Source: Neurospora intermedia
Taxonomy: Eukaryota; Ascomycota; Sordariomycetes; Sordariales; Sordariaceae
DNA: 64,000 nucleotides
Assembly (NCBI GenBank): GCA_037102815.1
Contig: BTPP01000007.1
Location: forward strand, 1,798,001 to 1,862,000
Direction of reading: 5' to 3'
Made by a program: the position numbers and the translations under genes. Of this stretch, positions 45,101 to 56,705 are shown piece after piece; positions within the stretch are counted from its first letter, which is position 1, and each line of letters opens with the position of its first letter. The notes under the pieces are model-generated. The model had not been told where the DNA came from and ran no database searches. It saw only the letters and a list, made by a program, of their open reading frames with translations.

Positions 45101-45497
45101 AATCGATGCTCACATGTTGTTGACCCGCAGCACTGCTACTACGCCAAGTGCGTCCACCTTTGACCGCCCCAATCGACTTAAGGGGAGAGACGACAGCATC
45201 ATCCGCTGGAATGAATTGCTAGAGAAGTTCCGATCAGTCCAGGAACGTGCCAGGCGTCTTCAACGAGGAGATGAAGACGACGCGTCATCAGCGTTGAGTG
45301 ATCTTAAGATAGGAGGAGGCGATACTGCAATGGATGCCAAGGGCACTGGGAGGGAAGGGACAGGAGGGCGAGCGCCTCCTGTTCCGGCCAAGGATCTGCC
45401 CGCGGCGGCGCCTCCAGCAAAAACCCGAACGCTTGGAAGGCCTTTTGGGAGACTCGGAGGGGCAGTGGCAGGTCGAGGCAAGCGAGCCCAGCAGTGA
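42116..45497 (+). CDS. vac14: VAC14, scaffold of the PIKfyve/Fab1 kinase complex
   Basis: HEAT-repeat scaffold holding Fab1 kinase and Fig4 phosphatase on vacuolar/endosomal membranes. It controls PI(3,5)P2 and vacuole size. Seven exons, 42116-42183, 42365-42527, 42595-42762, 42829-44436, 44490-44608, 44658-44737 and 44797-45497, join in frame to about 968 aa. It starts [20 protein letters not shown]. The N-terminal HEAT region includes [20 protein letters not shown] and [20 protein letters not shown], followed by [20 protein letters not shown]. The conserved C-terminal Fig4-binding domain runs from about [20 protein letters not shown] through [20 protein letters not shown] and [20 protein letters not shown]. 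An acidic/Arg linker ([20 protein letters not shown]) and a low-complexity Ser/Pro/Gly tail are less conserved. The tyrosine in [11 protein letters not shown] is completed across the last intron. Confidence 0.96.
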
Positions 45498-45908
45498 ATG
45501 CCTTTGAATTTGATGTTCTGATCTGTTTGGTTTCGCACGCTTCTTGGTCTTCGTGGCTTCGGCATGCATGCGTCCTTTCGTCGAGTTTGTCTCTGGCGCT
45601 CAGCCATTTCATTGCATTTGATAACAGCTGACAAGAGCAGACACCATGCTTGCGTGTAATGTTATGGTACCTCCCGACGACGATGCGGACATGGAAACAA
45701 CGAATTGGAAAGATTACGAAAGTGAGCCTGACATGATTTACAGAAGAGAAGATGGGCTCTGGTCAGTCTGAGAGGCAAGAACAAGAAAGGGGTAGTACGA
45801 AAGTTTGAGACAGGTTCACGGGCATATTGCATTATGGAGGGTGAAGAACGTTGTCGATACTCAATAAAACTAAACGAAAAAGCCAAAGACCATGCAATTC
45901 TCCCGCGG
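45498..45908. other. 3' spacer between VAC14 and HAUS1
   Basis: 411 bp between convergent stop codons. Nothing recognised beyond presumed 3' untranslated regions. Confidence 0.5.
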
Positions 45909-46976
45909 TTACTGTCGCGAGTTTCCCGTCATTCCCTTAGTGCCGGTCTCTCTTTGCGGCGATAATCCCCCTTCGACCAATCCCTCAAATGCCTCATCCC
46001 TCCTGCTCGTCAATGACCTCAACCCCTCCCTCAGCAGCTCCAAGGCCCGTCTCGCTTGCTCTATATCAGGCGGCAACCCTTGAAACGCCCGGACCTTCAC
46101 ATCCAATTCGTGCTTTCGCCTCAATAACTCCAAATAAGCCTCCTGCTCCCTCCGTACCTGCTCAACCGTCACCATGCCTCTTCCCTCCTCCTCACCACAA
46201 CTACCACCACCATCACCCCCAACAACAGCATCCGCCAAGTTCGCCACCTTCTCCTTCAACTGCGGTAATGTCTGTCCCGCTAACATTCTGATGCGTCGCT
46301 GCACTTCCAGGTTTTCCTTGGCCAATCCCGCAGCTGGGCTGCAGCCGGGGTGCCTACGGAGCCGAACGAGTAGCTTCTCGATGGAGGCTGTGGCGCAGGT
46401 GATGTGCGAGCTGAGCAGATCCAGGCGCTGTCGGGCCTGTTCGAGATTGTTGAGCTCGGTTGATAGGGAGAGGAAAGAGGACGCGAGGTGGATGGGGTCG
46501 CCTTGGGTGACTGGGAGGGAGAGGGTTTGGGAGAGGTGAGAGAGGGAGGTTAGGGCTTCTTGGCCAGCAGGTGTAAGGGAGGCGGAGAGCAAGGAGAATA
46601 TGGATTGTTTTGCTTCGTGGTAAGTTAGTGACGCTGAGGGAGAGGGAAAGGAGGGGGTGATGTCGTCTTGGGCTTGGGCAGCGGTTCGGTCCGGAGATGT
46701 GGTGTTGCTGGTGTTCAGCTTCACCTGAGTGGCAGATTCCAGGTCGGCGATCTGCTGGCGCGGATCGTCGGCAGCTTCGTTGGCGGTGGCTAGGGCGAGG
46801 AGTGCCTTCAGCGTCTCGGGGTTTCGCTCGAAGGATGGCACTTTGAGATGTAGCGGGGCATATTTGGCATGAAGCCAGGAGTCGACGTAGGACCAGTCCT
46901 TGGCGGCGGAGGCGGCGGCGCGGGCAACGGAGGGGGAAAAAATCACGGGCGCGGAGGGTGGCAGGTGGGAGGACAT
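45909..46976 (-). CDS. HAUS1-like augmin complex subunit
   Basis: Augmin binds existing spindle microtubules and recruits gamma-tubulin complexes to make branches. Single exon, about 355 aa when started at MSSHLPPSAPV; an in-frame Met ten codons upstream (47006) is less family-like. The N-terminus has DWSYVDSWLHAKY and PSFERNPETLKALLALATAN. These line up with the AAWLKKIFG...NPRTTEILHHLSERN part of vertebrate HAUS1 (from memory). The rest is predominantly helical coiled coil with an insert rich in Ser/Thr, ending in YLELLRRKHELDVKVRAFQG and a heptad-rich helix, like the HAUS1 C-terminus. It is divergent from the pericentrin-like gene. Similarity is judged by eye; another coiled-coil mitotic protein is possible. 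Confidence 0.75.
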   Translation of the reverse strand: MSSHLPPSAPVIFSPSVARAAASAAKDWSYVDSWLHAKYAPLHLKVPSFERNPETLKALLALATANEAADDPRQQIADLESATQVKLNTSNTTSPDRTAAQAQDDITPSFPSPSASLTYHEAKQSIFSLLSASLTPAGQEALTSLSHLSQTLSLPVTQGDPIHLASSFLSLSTELNNLEQARQRLDLLSSHITCATASIEKLLVRLRRHPGCSPAAGLAKENLEVQRRIRMLAGQTLPQLKEKVANLADAVVGGDGGGSCGEEEGRGMVTVEQVRREQEAYLELLRRKHELDVKVRAFQGLPPDIEQARRALELLREGLRSLTSRRDEAFEGLVEGGLSPQRETGTKGMTGNSRQ

Positions 46977-48059
46977 GGTCAGGATGGTTGTGTGTATACG
47001 TAGCAAGTATTCCTTTCTCTTTTCCGGAATCCGGGAGGGAGGGTTGGCTTGGTATATGTTCTTTTGTTATTCTCTCCTTGTTTTCTTCAGAGGTGTGTTT
47101 GTTCTGTTGATGAGGTGTGCGCCCCTTCACAGGCAGTTCGTCTCTTCCTTCTGTGGGACCGTGTTTACAGCAACGTTCGATGTCTTGTCTCGAACTGTCC
47201 GCCGCGGAATTGTCAGTCCGGTTAACTGTTGTCTCGAGGACCTTCCCACCTCCGTATGTGCTTTTTTCCCCGTAAGGTACAGGTTTGCTTCACCAGTGGA
47301 AACCGTAGGAGCAACAACGGCCATGCGGCGAGCGAGGCAGGTTGGGTTGTCTGACACGTACAATATCACGGAAGTAAAAGATGCCCACTATAAGAAAGTA
47401 TTCGAAGGTACATACATATGCTTACCTAGGTACCTTTAGTTCTATAAACGTATAAAGGTAGATAGAGGTATTTCTTTAGCCCCTCTCAATCGCCTGGGAA
47501 GGTCCCACTCCTCATACAGTTTAGCATACACTACACTACACAGTAGTAGCTAGTAAGTCTAGTGGTTGCGCTACCCGTGCGTTGTCTCATTGGTCAATAT
47601 TGTGCAAGTAAACAAAAGCTGCGCTGGCCACGCAGGGCCCACTGTCGCAACGCGCTTTCACTACCTACACTACAGGGAGCGCTGTACCGCACCTGAACGT
47701 GAAGTGTTGGTAAATCTACCACCCGCCAATGCCATGCCATACCATGTCCCCAGGTTGTGGTTTTTTCAACCTCCATCGGTTTTTCTATTTTTTTGAATCC
47801 ATTTTTTTTATTAGGTCTTTTTTTTATTTCTTTCCTTCAACACCCTGCTTGCATCTTGTCTTTCTTTCACCAGTGAGAGCGCGTCCGGCTGCTTCTGATA
47901 GCTGAGTTGTGACAAGCAGCAGCCAAATAACGAAGAACCACCACAGCACCTCGACCATCATCACTACGACCACCGCCACAACGACGACAATCAGACAATC
48001 TATGAGGAATACATACCCAGCAGAGAACACGACATTGCTACCTAGGGCCTGCCGCCATA
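46977..48059. promoter_or_regulatory. Divergent promoter region, HAUS1 and pericentrin-like gene
   Basis: 1083 bp separating two divergent microtubule-nucleation genes. It contains TACCTAGGTACCT near 47423-47435 and T-rich stretches near 47765-47830. No gene seen. Shared regulation is plausible but not shown. Confidence 0.4.
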
Positions 48060-51000
48060 ATGGTCCAGCCGGGCGTCGAGGGCCTGGGTACGCCGCGCAC
48101 CGCCGTCGGTGACGCGACTTTTCTCGACCGCCAACCCGACTTCGACTTGTCCCAAGAGCTCTCCTTCCACTCGCCCTCCAAAGATGCAAACATTGCCCAG
48201 CAACTCCGGAATGGCAACCGGCCGAGCCTGTCGACACCACGGGGTACCCGCGCTCCCTTCACGAACCGGCGCAATGTCCAAGCCAACGGCAACACCAACG
48301 TGGGCGGTCCAGAATTCACACCCCTCCTCAAATCAGCCACGAGAAACAGTGCAAGGCGCCTGCCCGGCAAGGAGAACGGCCGGACGACACCGAATTTTCT
48401 GGAGAGGATCGACGAGGATATCACGCCGTTGCCCAAGCTCAACACCTCGGTTTACAGCTCCCATACACCTTTACCCAACGATGCGACCGTTTCCAGTACA
48501 GAAGTGACGACACCCATCACCATAAGGCGGCGAGGTGGCACCAAGGGTCCTCTCGACGAAGGCAACCAACTGTCACTGCGTGAGCAAGAGAACGTGGTCA
48601 ACAAGATTGAAAAGGAAAACTTTGGGTTGAAGCTCAAGATTCACTTCCTAGAAGAGGCGCTTCGGAAGGCAGGACCTGGCTTCAGCGAGGCTGCGCTCAA
48701 GGAGAATACGGAGCTCAAGGTTGACAAGGTCACCATGCAGCGAGAACTGCAGCGTTACAAAAAGACCCTTAGCACGGCGGAGAAGGACCTCGAGAAGTAT
48801 CGAGCCCAGATGATGGAAATGCAAGAGAAGGCGGCCAAGAAGTTTTCAGATGGGAACCAGCGTGCCGAACTGGACCGCTTGCGCCAGTTGGTGGAGGAGA
48901 AGGAAGCCGAGATACGGCGCCTTCAGCAACTGCTCGAGCAGGGCCAGGGCGAGAACGAAAAACTTGAGGAGCTACAGGAGCACATTGAGGAAGAGGCAGA
49001 GGAGTTGAGGGAGAAGGCCGCTGAGTTTGAAGAACAACTAAAAGAGGCTCAGGTGCGAATCGCCGAATTGGAGGACAAGGCAGCCTCTAGCGACGTGCTA
49101 CGGGAAGCCCAGGAAACCATCGAGGATCTTCAGCACGATGTGAGGCGTCTCGAGCAGCAGTTGGACGACATGAAGGACAAGGCGGAGGAGGCCATTTCAC
49201 AGAAGGACAGGGCGGAGGCGGACCTGCAAGAGCTGCAGAATGAGATGGCGAACAAGTCGGTCATTACCAAGGGCCTTTCGCGGCAGGTTGAGGAAAAGGT
49301 TGCCCGCCTACAAAGCGAACTCGAGACTGCTCGGCAAGAATGCGTGACGGTAGCACAACAGCGCGATGCGCAATCCGCCCAGGTTGAGAACCTCAAGTCG
49401 ACTCTTCGCCAAGTGCAGCAGGAGCGGCAGTCACTCGAGCAAACCCGCGCATCCATGGCAGCTAGGCTGGAACGAGGGCAGGCGCAACTCGATCAGCTTT
49501 CCAGCGAAAAGCAACTTTTGCAGGAGCGGCACGATGCCATGGCAAATGAGTCCGCCTCTTTGCGACGCGAAATGTCCGGATTACAGACTGCAGTCTCAGC
49601 GCTCGAACTGAATATGGAACGCGAACGGCAGAATGCGCTGAATATCGAACAGAACATCCGGGCACAGTACAAAGGCGAGATGGACCGTCTAAACAACCAT
49701 GCCCTCAGTGTCGAACAGAATCTTCGGGCTCAATACGCCGAGGAGATGAAGCGACTGAACAACGAAATCTCGGATCTCCAGGCCGAGTGCCGCGAAAAGG
49801 ATAATCTGTACGATAACGACAGTGAGAAGTGGGAAGCTGAGCGTCGAAAGCTCGAAGCGGAGTTGAACAGGGCCCAGGAGCGGGCTTCTGGCCTCCAAGT
49901 GTCACTTGATCAGCTGCGGCAGACGGAAGGGAACCTGTCCAACAAGGAGGCAAGGCTACAGCACGCTCTTCAGCTGGAAAATGAGCGGCACAAGAGGGAA
50001 GAGGCACTTATGAGCCGGCAAATCCAAGAACTGCAACAGAACCTTCAATCTCGTCAAGCAATGCTCGAGGACCTCCGAAAGGAAATGCGCCAAGTGCAAG
50101 ACCAACATCGCCAGACCCAGCTGGATTATCAAGCGCAAACAGACAAGGTTGCGGCGTTGGAGGATGAAGTAGAGGTTCTGCAAGCTGCTCTGGATGAGGA
50201 GTCTGAGAGAGCTGGCCAGGACCTTGAAAAACTACAAGAAGAATGCATGGATCTGAAACGGAAACTTGCCTCTGCCCAGGCCACATCGAGTGCTGCCAGA
50301 GCTTCGATGAATACCTCGAATTCCAATGCTCCGACTTACGATGAAAGTCAAGCGAGTCTAAGACTCCAGCTGGCGGATGCCAACGAGACTCTAGCCCGCA
50401 TCATGAAAGAGCAGAAAATGCTACAAGAACGGTACAACAATCTTGATGCCGAGGCGCGTTCACTGAGGATAAACCTATCTCACGCCACGGCAGAGCGTGA
50501 CGAATTAGAGGCGGAGCTTCAACAGCATAGGGATCAAGGTCCTGATCAGGACACATTCCAGCTTGACCAGGAGAAGCTTAACTTGCGCTCTGCGAAGACA
50601 AGGCTGGATAATGAGATCCGTAGGTTAAGAGAAGAAAATCGGTCCCTGCTTGAGCGACAGCGCTCGATGCAGAAATCGCTCGAAGAAGAGATTGAGAAGG
50701 CGTCTGCTGAAGAAGAGCGCCTCAACCAGGAAATTCTTCAGCTCCAAGCCAAGGTTCGCGATTCGTCATCGTCTGCGCCGGGAGAGCTGGTGACAGCTCG
50801 TCGGACTATTCGCGAACTCGAGCGCCGCATTGCAGAACTTGAGACACAGCAGGCCACTTCTTCTCTGTTCCCTAATCTTGGCGGAGCTGAAGGCAATCAT
50901 GAAATCTCCCTCCTGCAACGCGACCTCACTGCTGCAAGGAAGAAGGAGATTGAGCTTCTTCAACGCGAGGCCGCCCAAAAGGAGACTATCAAGTTGCTCA

Positions 51001-52609
51001 AGCGACAGATCGCTGATCTGGAGCGCAGAGTCCATGAAGCGACAATCAGCAAGCTTGCAGTGTCTCCTTTGTCCTCCCATGGCGGCGACTCCGCCCAAAA
51101 GAATGAGATCTCGGAACTTCGGCAGCAATTGACCACAGCACATCAGTCTATTTACGACTTGAAGACAGCTCTCCGCGAAGCCGAGCGCAAGGTCAGTACC
51201 TCAGCGGACGAACTTCAAAGACAATATGAAGACCTCGAAGATGAGAAGATGGAACTGGAGCAGCTTCTTGATGAGGCGCAAATTGCCGCTGAAGAGGCCC
51301 AACGGGCACATGAACAGGCCCTCAAAAAGTACAAGCAGCGGAGCGAGAAGTACAAGAGCGAACGCGATGGCCTCGTGGCGGCTTCCCTCGAGGACCAAAA
51401 GCGGCGGGCTAACAAGCTCGGCAAACACCACCCAGCTGATCTCGACAATAGCCTCTTAAGCGATGTCTCCATGTCTCTCGGCGAGCGTCGCGACCTGCAC
51501 AACATGCTGAAGGAGTCACAGCTCGCTGCTGATAAGCTTGATCGCGAGGTGAGGGAGCACCGTGAGGCACTAGAGGAGATGATGGCTATAGAGGTTGCCT
51601 TGCGCAAAAAGCTCGAGCGGGCGAGAAGCGAGCGAGCTGCATACAGGGCTAGCGCAGAGAAGCTACATCGGGACGTCAAGACACTTACATACGAAAAGGA
51701 AAAGGCTGTCAGGGAGGCTGAAGTGGTGGTCAACGAAGCTGTTAAGGAGATCGCAAAGGCTAAGGGTCACGACCCAAAGGCACTGGTATATACCCCCAAG
51801 GCTAAAATTGCTGATGGGACATTTGACACGGATACGGAAGCCATCATCCGCGCGGCCGAGGCGGCGGAAAGGAGGCACGAGAAGGAGATCAGGGGACTGG
51901 TTATGCAAATGGAGTGGATGAAGGCATGCTGGGATCGCGAAGCAAGGTTGAGAAAGGATGCAGCGTTTGCCAAGAGGTATTTGACGTTGGAGGTTCAAAT
52001 TCGCGATGCTTGGTATGTCACTTTTCCCCCCTCCTCTCCTGTCCTGTTCGATGCATGAAACATTAAACTAACCTCACCACCCCTTAACACAGCAACAAGG
52101 CAGATCTAGCAATCATCAACCGGATTCGCGCCGAACTAGGAGCCAACAACAACCCCTCTTCCCGCAAGGCCCTCGGTCAACTCTCTTCCATCAAAAAGAC
52201 CCAACAGCAACACGGCCTCCTCACACCCCCCGCGAGTTCGAAGAAACAGCAACCAAGGCCGCGCCCTGGAAAACTCCTCAAGATGGCACTTACGGCCGTC
52301 CGATTCGTTGTCCGGATGCGAATCGAGGCCAAGAAGTTTGCAGAAAACGACAAAGTGCGCCAGCGCCTTGCCGATTGTGTGGAGCAGATGGAGCGCGAAG
52401 ATCGAATCCGTCAAATGCGCGATCAGTGGAGGGCGAAGCGAGCCGGGCCCTTAGGTTCTTCAAGTGGTGGTGCAGGTGATGGCAAGGGCGGCGGTCATCA
52501 TGGCCATGGCCATGACCATGACATTATTGGAAAGGGGAAAGGGAAGCAGAAGAGTAGTGGTGGTAGCAGCAAAAGGGATCTCCTAATGATGAGGGGGGCT
52601 GCTATCTGA
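48060..52609 (+). CDS. pcpA: PcpA/Pcp1/Spc110-like pericentrin, CM1 and PACT domains
   Basis: Spindle pole body receptor for the gamma-tubulin complex on the nuclear face. Two exons, 48060-52012 and 52093-52609, with an 80-nt intron, give about 1489 aa. The disordered N-terminus is rich in Ser/Thr-Pro (TPRT, STPRG, TPLLK). A CM1 motif starts near residue 172 (SLREQENVVNKIEKENFGLK, then IHFLEEALRKAG) and is the gamma-TuRC-binding and activating element. Coiled coil follows to about 1270. A C-terminal PACT domain (EKEIRGLVMQMEWMKACWDR, then FAKRYLTLEVQIRDACNKAD) targets the pole. It is followed by a basic amphipathic helix, KLLKMALTAVRFVVRMRIEA, of the kind that binds calmodulin in Spc110/Pcp1/kendrin. 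The PACT plus calmodulin-like helix favours this family over Mto1/ApsB, which also has CM1. The tail is His/Gly/Lys-rich. Confidence 0.88.
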
Positions 52610-54263
52610 TCATGGTCATGACAACGTACTCCAATCACCGAATCACTGGGTTTGATGTTGGTCGAAGGGAAAAGATGAGAGAAGAAACGTCAGAACCTAC
52701 GGAAAGTTCATGGAAAGGCCTTGGTAGATAAAGAGGAGTTTGGTTATGGGAGGCATCACGGCGTCATGGTTATGGAATAGTAACAGCAATGCATGACAAG
52801 GACTTCTTGGAGTGACACACCCCTCTGACTTGAATTACGTATATCCTGTTGGCTGCTGTTTGTTAGGTCTTACGGCGGTCTTTCTTGTTGATTGTGTGAA
52901 TATCCTGGCATCTCTCTTGTTTTGCCTCTCGCCGTCGATCGTTTCTCTTTTCATTTGTACCTGCCAAGTTGATGGGGGATGTTTATACTTACTTAGTACA
53001 TGATTGACAGCGGGACTGTATAGTAGTAACCTAGGCGGCATGCGCTGGATTGACAGACCCCTCGGCCTTCGTCTTCTCACCTCATAGGCGCTATAGGGTT
53101 TTCCCTTTTCTCCTAGTTTTGGCCTATCGACTTGACTGCCAATCAATCACCAAATCTGCATGGATAGATGCATGATGGCTGCGCCTTAATATCAACTTTC
53201 ACGCGTTGTCCCTGACTTTTTTTTTTTCTTTTTCTTTTTTTTTTTTTTTCGTCGTGTACACACAAACGAGGGGTGTACTGACGGAAAGGGAACACAAACG
53301 AGGCAGGTCAAACCTGCTGGTATATAGAAGCAGACGTGATGGGAGAGACTCAATCAACAACTCTTGTTTAAACTGGGCCGGTATTCTGATTTTAGCTCTA
53401 CAAAATCGTACCCCTACTTGTTTTGTGTGCCCAATATGTTCGTCGCACGTTCAACGACGCCGCGGTGGAATTGTGTGCCCTTTGCGATTATTCCGACACC
53501 GCACACCCTAAGAAGAAGACTCGATATTTTGACTTTCAATTTCCCAGCGCTTTCGTACCTCATAATTTCGTCGCCCCTTTCAACCATGATTTTCAATCCG
53601 AAAACCCAAATTGGACACCACTGGCGAACAAGCCAGCAGAAGAAGAAAAGCAAGAAAACATTCAGGGTAAAAAAGGTACCCAACACCGATGGTGTAGACA
53701 AACAACTCCATACAATTTTGAACCTTTTTTTTTTCTTGGTCGGTCATAATAAAGCATCCGCTAGGGTTACGAATCCCCTTTGTCCTCTTCATTAGCCATT
53801 ACCCAGCCTGTGTCAATCGACGTCACCTTCCAGCTTTGCGGCCCTTTGGAGTTCCTTACGACCACTGGCGGAGGTGAGAAAGGACTGGTGAAGAGGACTA
53901 TGAAGAGTCTAGGCCATGAAAACGATACAAAACTCCGAAGCTCCAGGCAAAACTCAGACCAGGACCTGCAGGTTTTTCAGGTCTCAATAATAACAGTGTA
54001 AGAAATACCAAAAAAAAAAAAAAAAGAAGAAAGGTCGAGAAAGGGAAGCACTCGCTGGCGAGCCCAACAGGTGTCGTAGCGAACCGACAAAGGAGGACGG
54101 ACTATGCTACTACGAGGGTAGATGACCCAACATGTGACGTAATGGTATTTTTCGTGAATAAAAAAAAAAAAAAAAAAGGGGGGGGGGGGGGGGGGGGTAT
54201 TGGACCTTAGCAAAAAACAAACCAAGAGAAGACCAAATAAAAAAGATAAAAAAATCGTAAACA
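52610..54263. other. 3' spacer with homopolymer runs
   Basis: 1.65 kb between convergent pericentrin-like and Whi5-like genes. No gene recognised. It holds T-rich runs (about 53217-53249), an A run near 54011-54025 and the A18-G20 block at 54160-54197. Confidence 0.45.
54160..54197. repeat. A18-G20 homopolymer block
   Basis: Eighteen A directly followed by twenty G on the + strand, just downstream of the Whi5-like stop. Length is likely unstable and subject to sequencing error. Confidence 0.85.
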
Positions 54264-55518
54264 TCAAGACTGTTCATCAAACGTGAGATGCCTCCGTGAA
54301 ACGCTAAGCGGCGTCTTCCAAGGCTTCTGCGCCGGACTAGGCGTCATGTGAACGAAATCAGAAAAGTCGAAGCCAAGGCCAGGAGTATTGGGGAACGGAT
54401 TTCCGCCCCCAGGTGTGGTCATCATGGACGAGGGCAACGCCAACCTGTTGCTGCTCAGAAGGCCCAAGTGCTTGGGTGGTGGGGTCGATGGCGGCTCCAT
54501 CAGGAAGTGGTGGTTGTGGGTAACATGATTGTTACTGTCGAATCGTCTCTTGGTCGGACGGGCAGGAGATGGCGAGGCTGCCAGATATAGAAGCAAATCT
54601 GCACCCTCCTCGTTTGTCTTTTCTTGGGTTTGCTGGCCTCCCATCGACGTATTGGTCCCCAGAGGCCTTCGAATGGTGGGCAAGGGTGGTTTGTTTTCCT
54701 TCTTTCTTCCGCCGAGAACATTGCGAGTGCGCATCGGCGGCGTCCTTGGCGGCGATACCCGCACGTGAGAGCGTGCAAACGAGTGTACGGGGGGATCGTC
54801 TTCATCGTCCGAGGGATTGGCACCGTAGCCAGGCGAGGCCAGAACACTGGTCATTTGTCTCGAGGTATCAAACAAGGCCACGTTGGGGCCTGTTGAGGTA
54901 GTAAAATGCCGTTGTCGCTGGGGTTTCATGGGCGATGACTGAGTCAAGTCGTGGTGTTCTTTCCACGATGAGTGGCTGCCATACGTGAAAGAACGGTGAG
55001 CGGTGGGTGACTGGCGGAACCTCTTGCTCGGACTCGACATGTTTGGGTCGTACTCGAAGGATGCCAGATACGAGCGCTTGCGATGACCCGAGCTGCCGTT
55101 GCTGGATCCGATGGCATCAGAGAAGACGGGAGCCTTAAGTGGTGAGCTCATCAGGGCTCGCGTAGGGTATGGAAGATCGGAAGCGCTGGAGGAGGAGTCG
55201 GACAAGATATCACCATCGAGGAGCCTGCTTCGACGCAGCTCCTTTTCGAATCTGGGCTCGATACTGTCGAGGGTAAGGTCTTCGAGGCCATGTTTTGTCT
55301 TGAACTGAGCTAGGGCCAGGCGGTTCTGAAGTCTTCTGACCATCTGACGGCAAAGAACGGTTACCAACTAGCCTGCTTGGAGCTTGCAATGCGGTGGAAA
55401 GCAAGGATGGAAGAGCGGAAGAAGTTGGACGACGACATACCCTACTGATTTCAACCCTCTTGAGCACCCTATCGGCCACGACCTCTATCTCATGCTGTTT
55501 CTTGGACGGCGACGACAT
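54264..55518 (-). CDS. Whi5/Nrm1-family G1/S transcription repressor
   Basis: Yeast Whi5 and Nrm1 bind SBF/MBF through a short GTB motif and restrain G1/S transcription until CDK phosphorylation. Exons 55441-55518 and 54264-55343, with a 97-nt intron, give about 385 aa. The start is MSSPSKKQHEIEVVADRVLK. The GTB-like motif VRRLQNRLALAQFKTKHGLE begins right after the intron, joined as EISR|MVRRLQ. The rest is disordered with many Ser/Thr-Pro sites (SSPLK, QSPT, SSPMK, VSPPRTPP, STPPPK, MTPSPAQK), as expected of a CDK-controlled repressor. It ends HLTFDEQS. Only the GTB region is conserved, so Whi5 and Nrm1 cannot be told apart here. The in-frame Met at 55542 is a less likely start. Confidence 0.82.
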
Positions 55519-56680
55519 GGTCCTCGAATCGGAAATGACCATGCACGATGCGGAGTGCCGTCTTTCGCGGAGAAGTGACGCTGCAGTGTTTGTTTGGCGA
55601 GCAATTGCAGGTGGGACTCTACAAAGAGATTGCAGGTCTGGAGATGATGGTCAGTGGTCCCTGGTGAGGGAGGACTGACTGGCGCCTAGCTCAACGCAAT
55701 GGCAGGGCAGCTTAACACGGACACATGGAAGATGCAGGCAGGAGCTGTGCAACGCAACCGCACCAATCTGCCAGTGGTCTTAGTAAACCTCAACGGCCTC
55801 AGTGGAGGATCCGGCGGGAGCTTGGTAAGGGAGTGCCTGGCGGACGTCGAAGGGTCGAGCGCGAGGTGCGAGATGATCGATGGTGCCTTCTCGTGGCTGC
55901 CGCGAAGCTATGTCGTTTGCAATGGATAGATCGGAGAGCTGATGTCAAACTGATAGACTGGGCCTTTACTTTCCCCCCAAAAGTGAAAGGTCTTGCATCA
56001 GTCTATCAGGGAGGCTGCGCCGAAAGAAGCGGCAAGTGAGGAATTGGTTGTTGGTAGGCAAGGGATCAGTTCGATCCGATGTCCAGGCCAACAGCGTGAT
56101 GGAAGGGAAGAGAACGAGACGGGACGGAGTTGTTTACCATCCATGTCAAGTTCAAGATTCGACACTCAGCTTGCTTAATTGGTGCCCTGTGTCCGCCACC
56201 CCCATTGCCCAGTGGCCAGTGCGCTGGGCTCTTCCAGCCATGCCATGACCAATAGAGACTACCACTAACTATATCTTTAAAAGCCGTACAAACAGAGACA
56301 GAAAAGTGTAAAATGCTTATACAGTACTTTCTACCTTTGCTATTCTGATCATAGCTTCAGATGAAGGCTAGTTTCTTATCTTGGAGGTTCAAAAAGGTTT
56401 CAAACTATGGCTGAAGAATCAAACTAACAGACTACCCGGCTGCTTGAGAATTGTAAATTTTATGACGTATAGATTCAGGCCAGGACAATCGCCCCTGTAG
56501 TCTGAAGAGAAATATTCAAGTCATCTTTATCCGTGACAGGTTACATATCTCTTCATCATCATCGGACTGCCGCAACAATGTGGGAGACCCGTCCTGACAC
56601 TCTCGGGTTGCACAATGAATGACTTGTGACAGAGAGCTTAGGATAGATACCGGGGAGGAGTATCCTTGAAGCACAAAAAG

Positions 56681-56705
56681 AAAAAAAAAAAAAAAAAAAA
56701 AAAAA
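56681..56705. repeat. Poly-A tract (25 bases)
   Basis: Uninterrupted A run in the large spacer. It has no associated element-like sequence or flanking duplication that I can see, so a retroposed tail is not supported. Confidence 0.8.

Noticed and set aside
48060-52609. Naming the CM1 coiled-coil protein Mto1/ApsB
   Set aside because: CM1 is shared by both families, but the C-terminal PACT block followed by a calmodulin-binding-like helix fits Pcp1/PcpA/Spc110 better.
56040-56110. A possible tRNA suggested by a GTTCGATCC-like box
   Set aside because: No matching A box, acceptor stem or anticodon arm at the right spacing.
56681-56705. A retroposon tail marked by the A25 run
   Set aside because: No element-like sequence upstream and no flanking duplication; simple homopolymers are common in this window.
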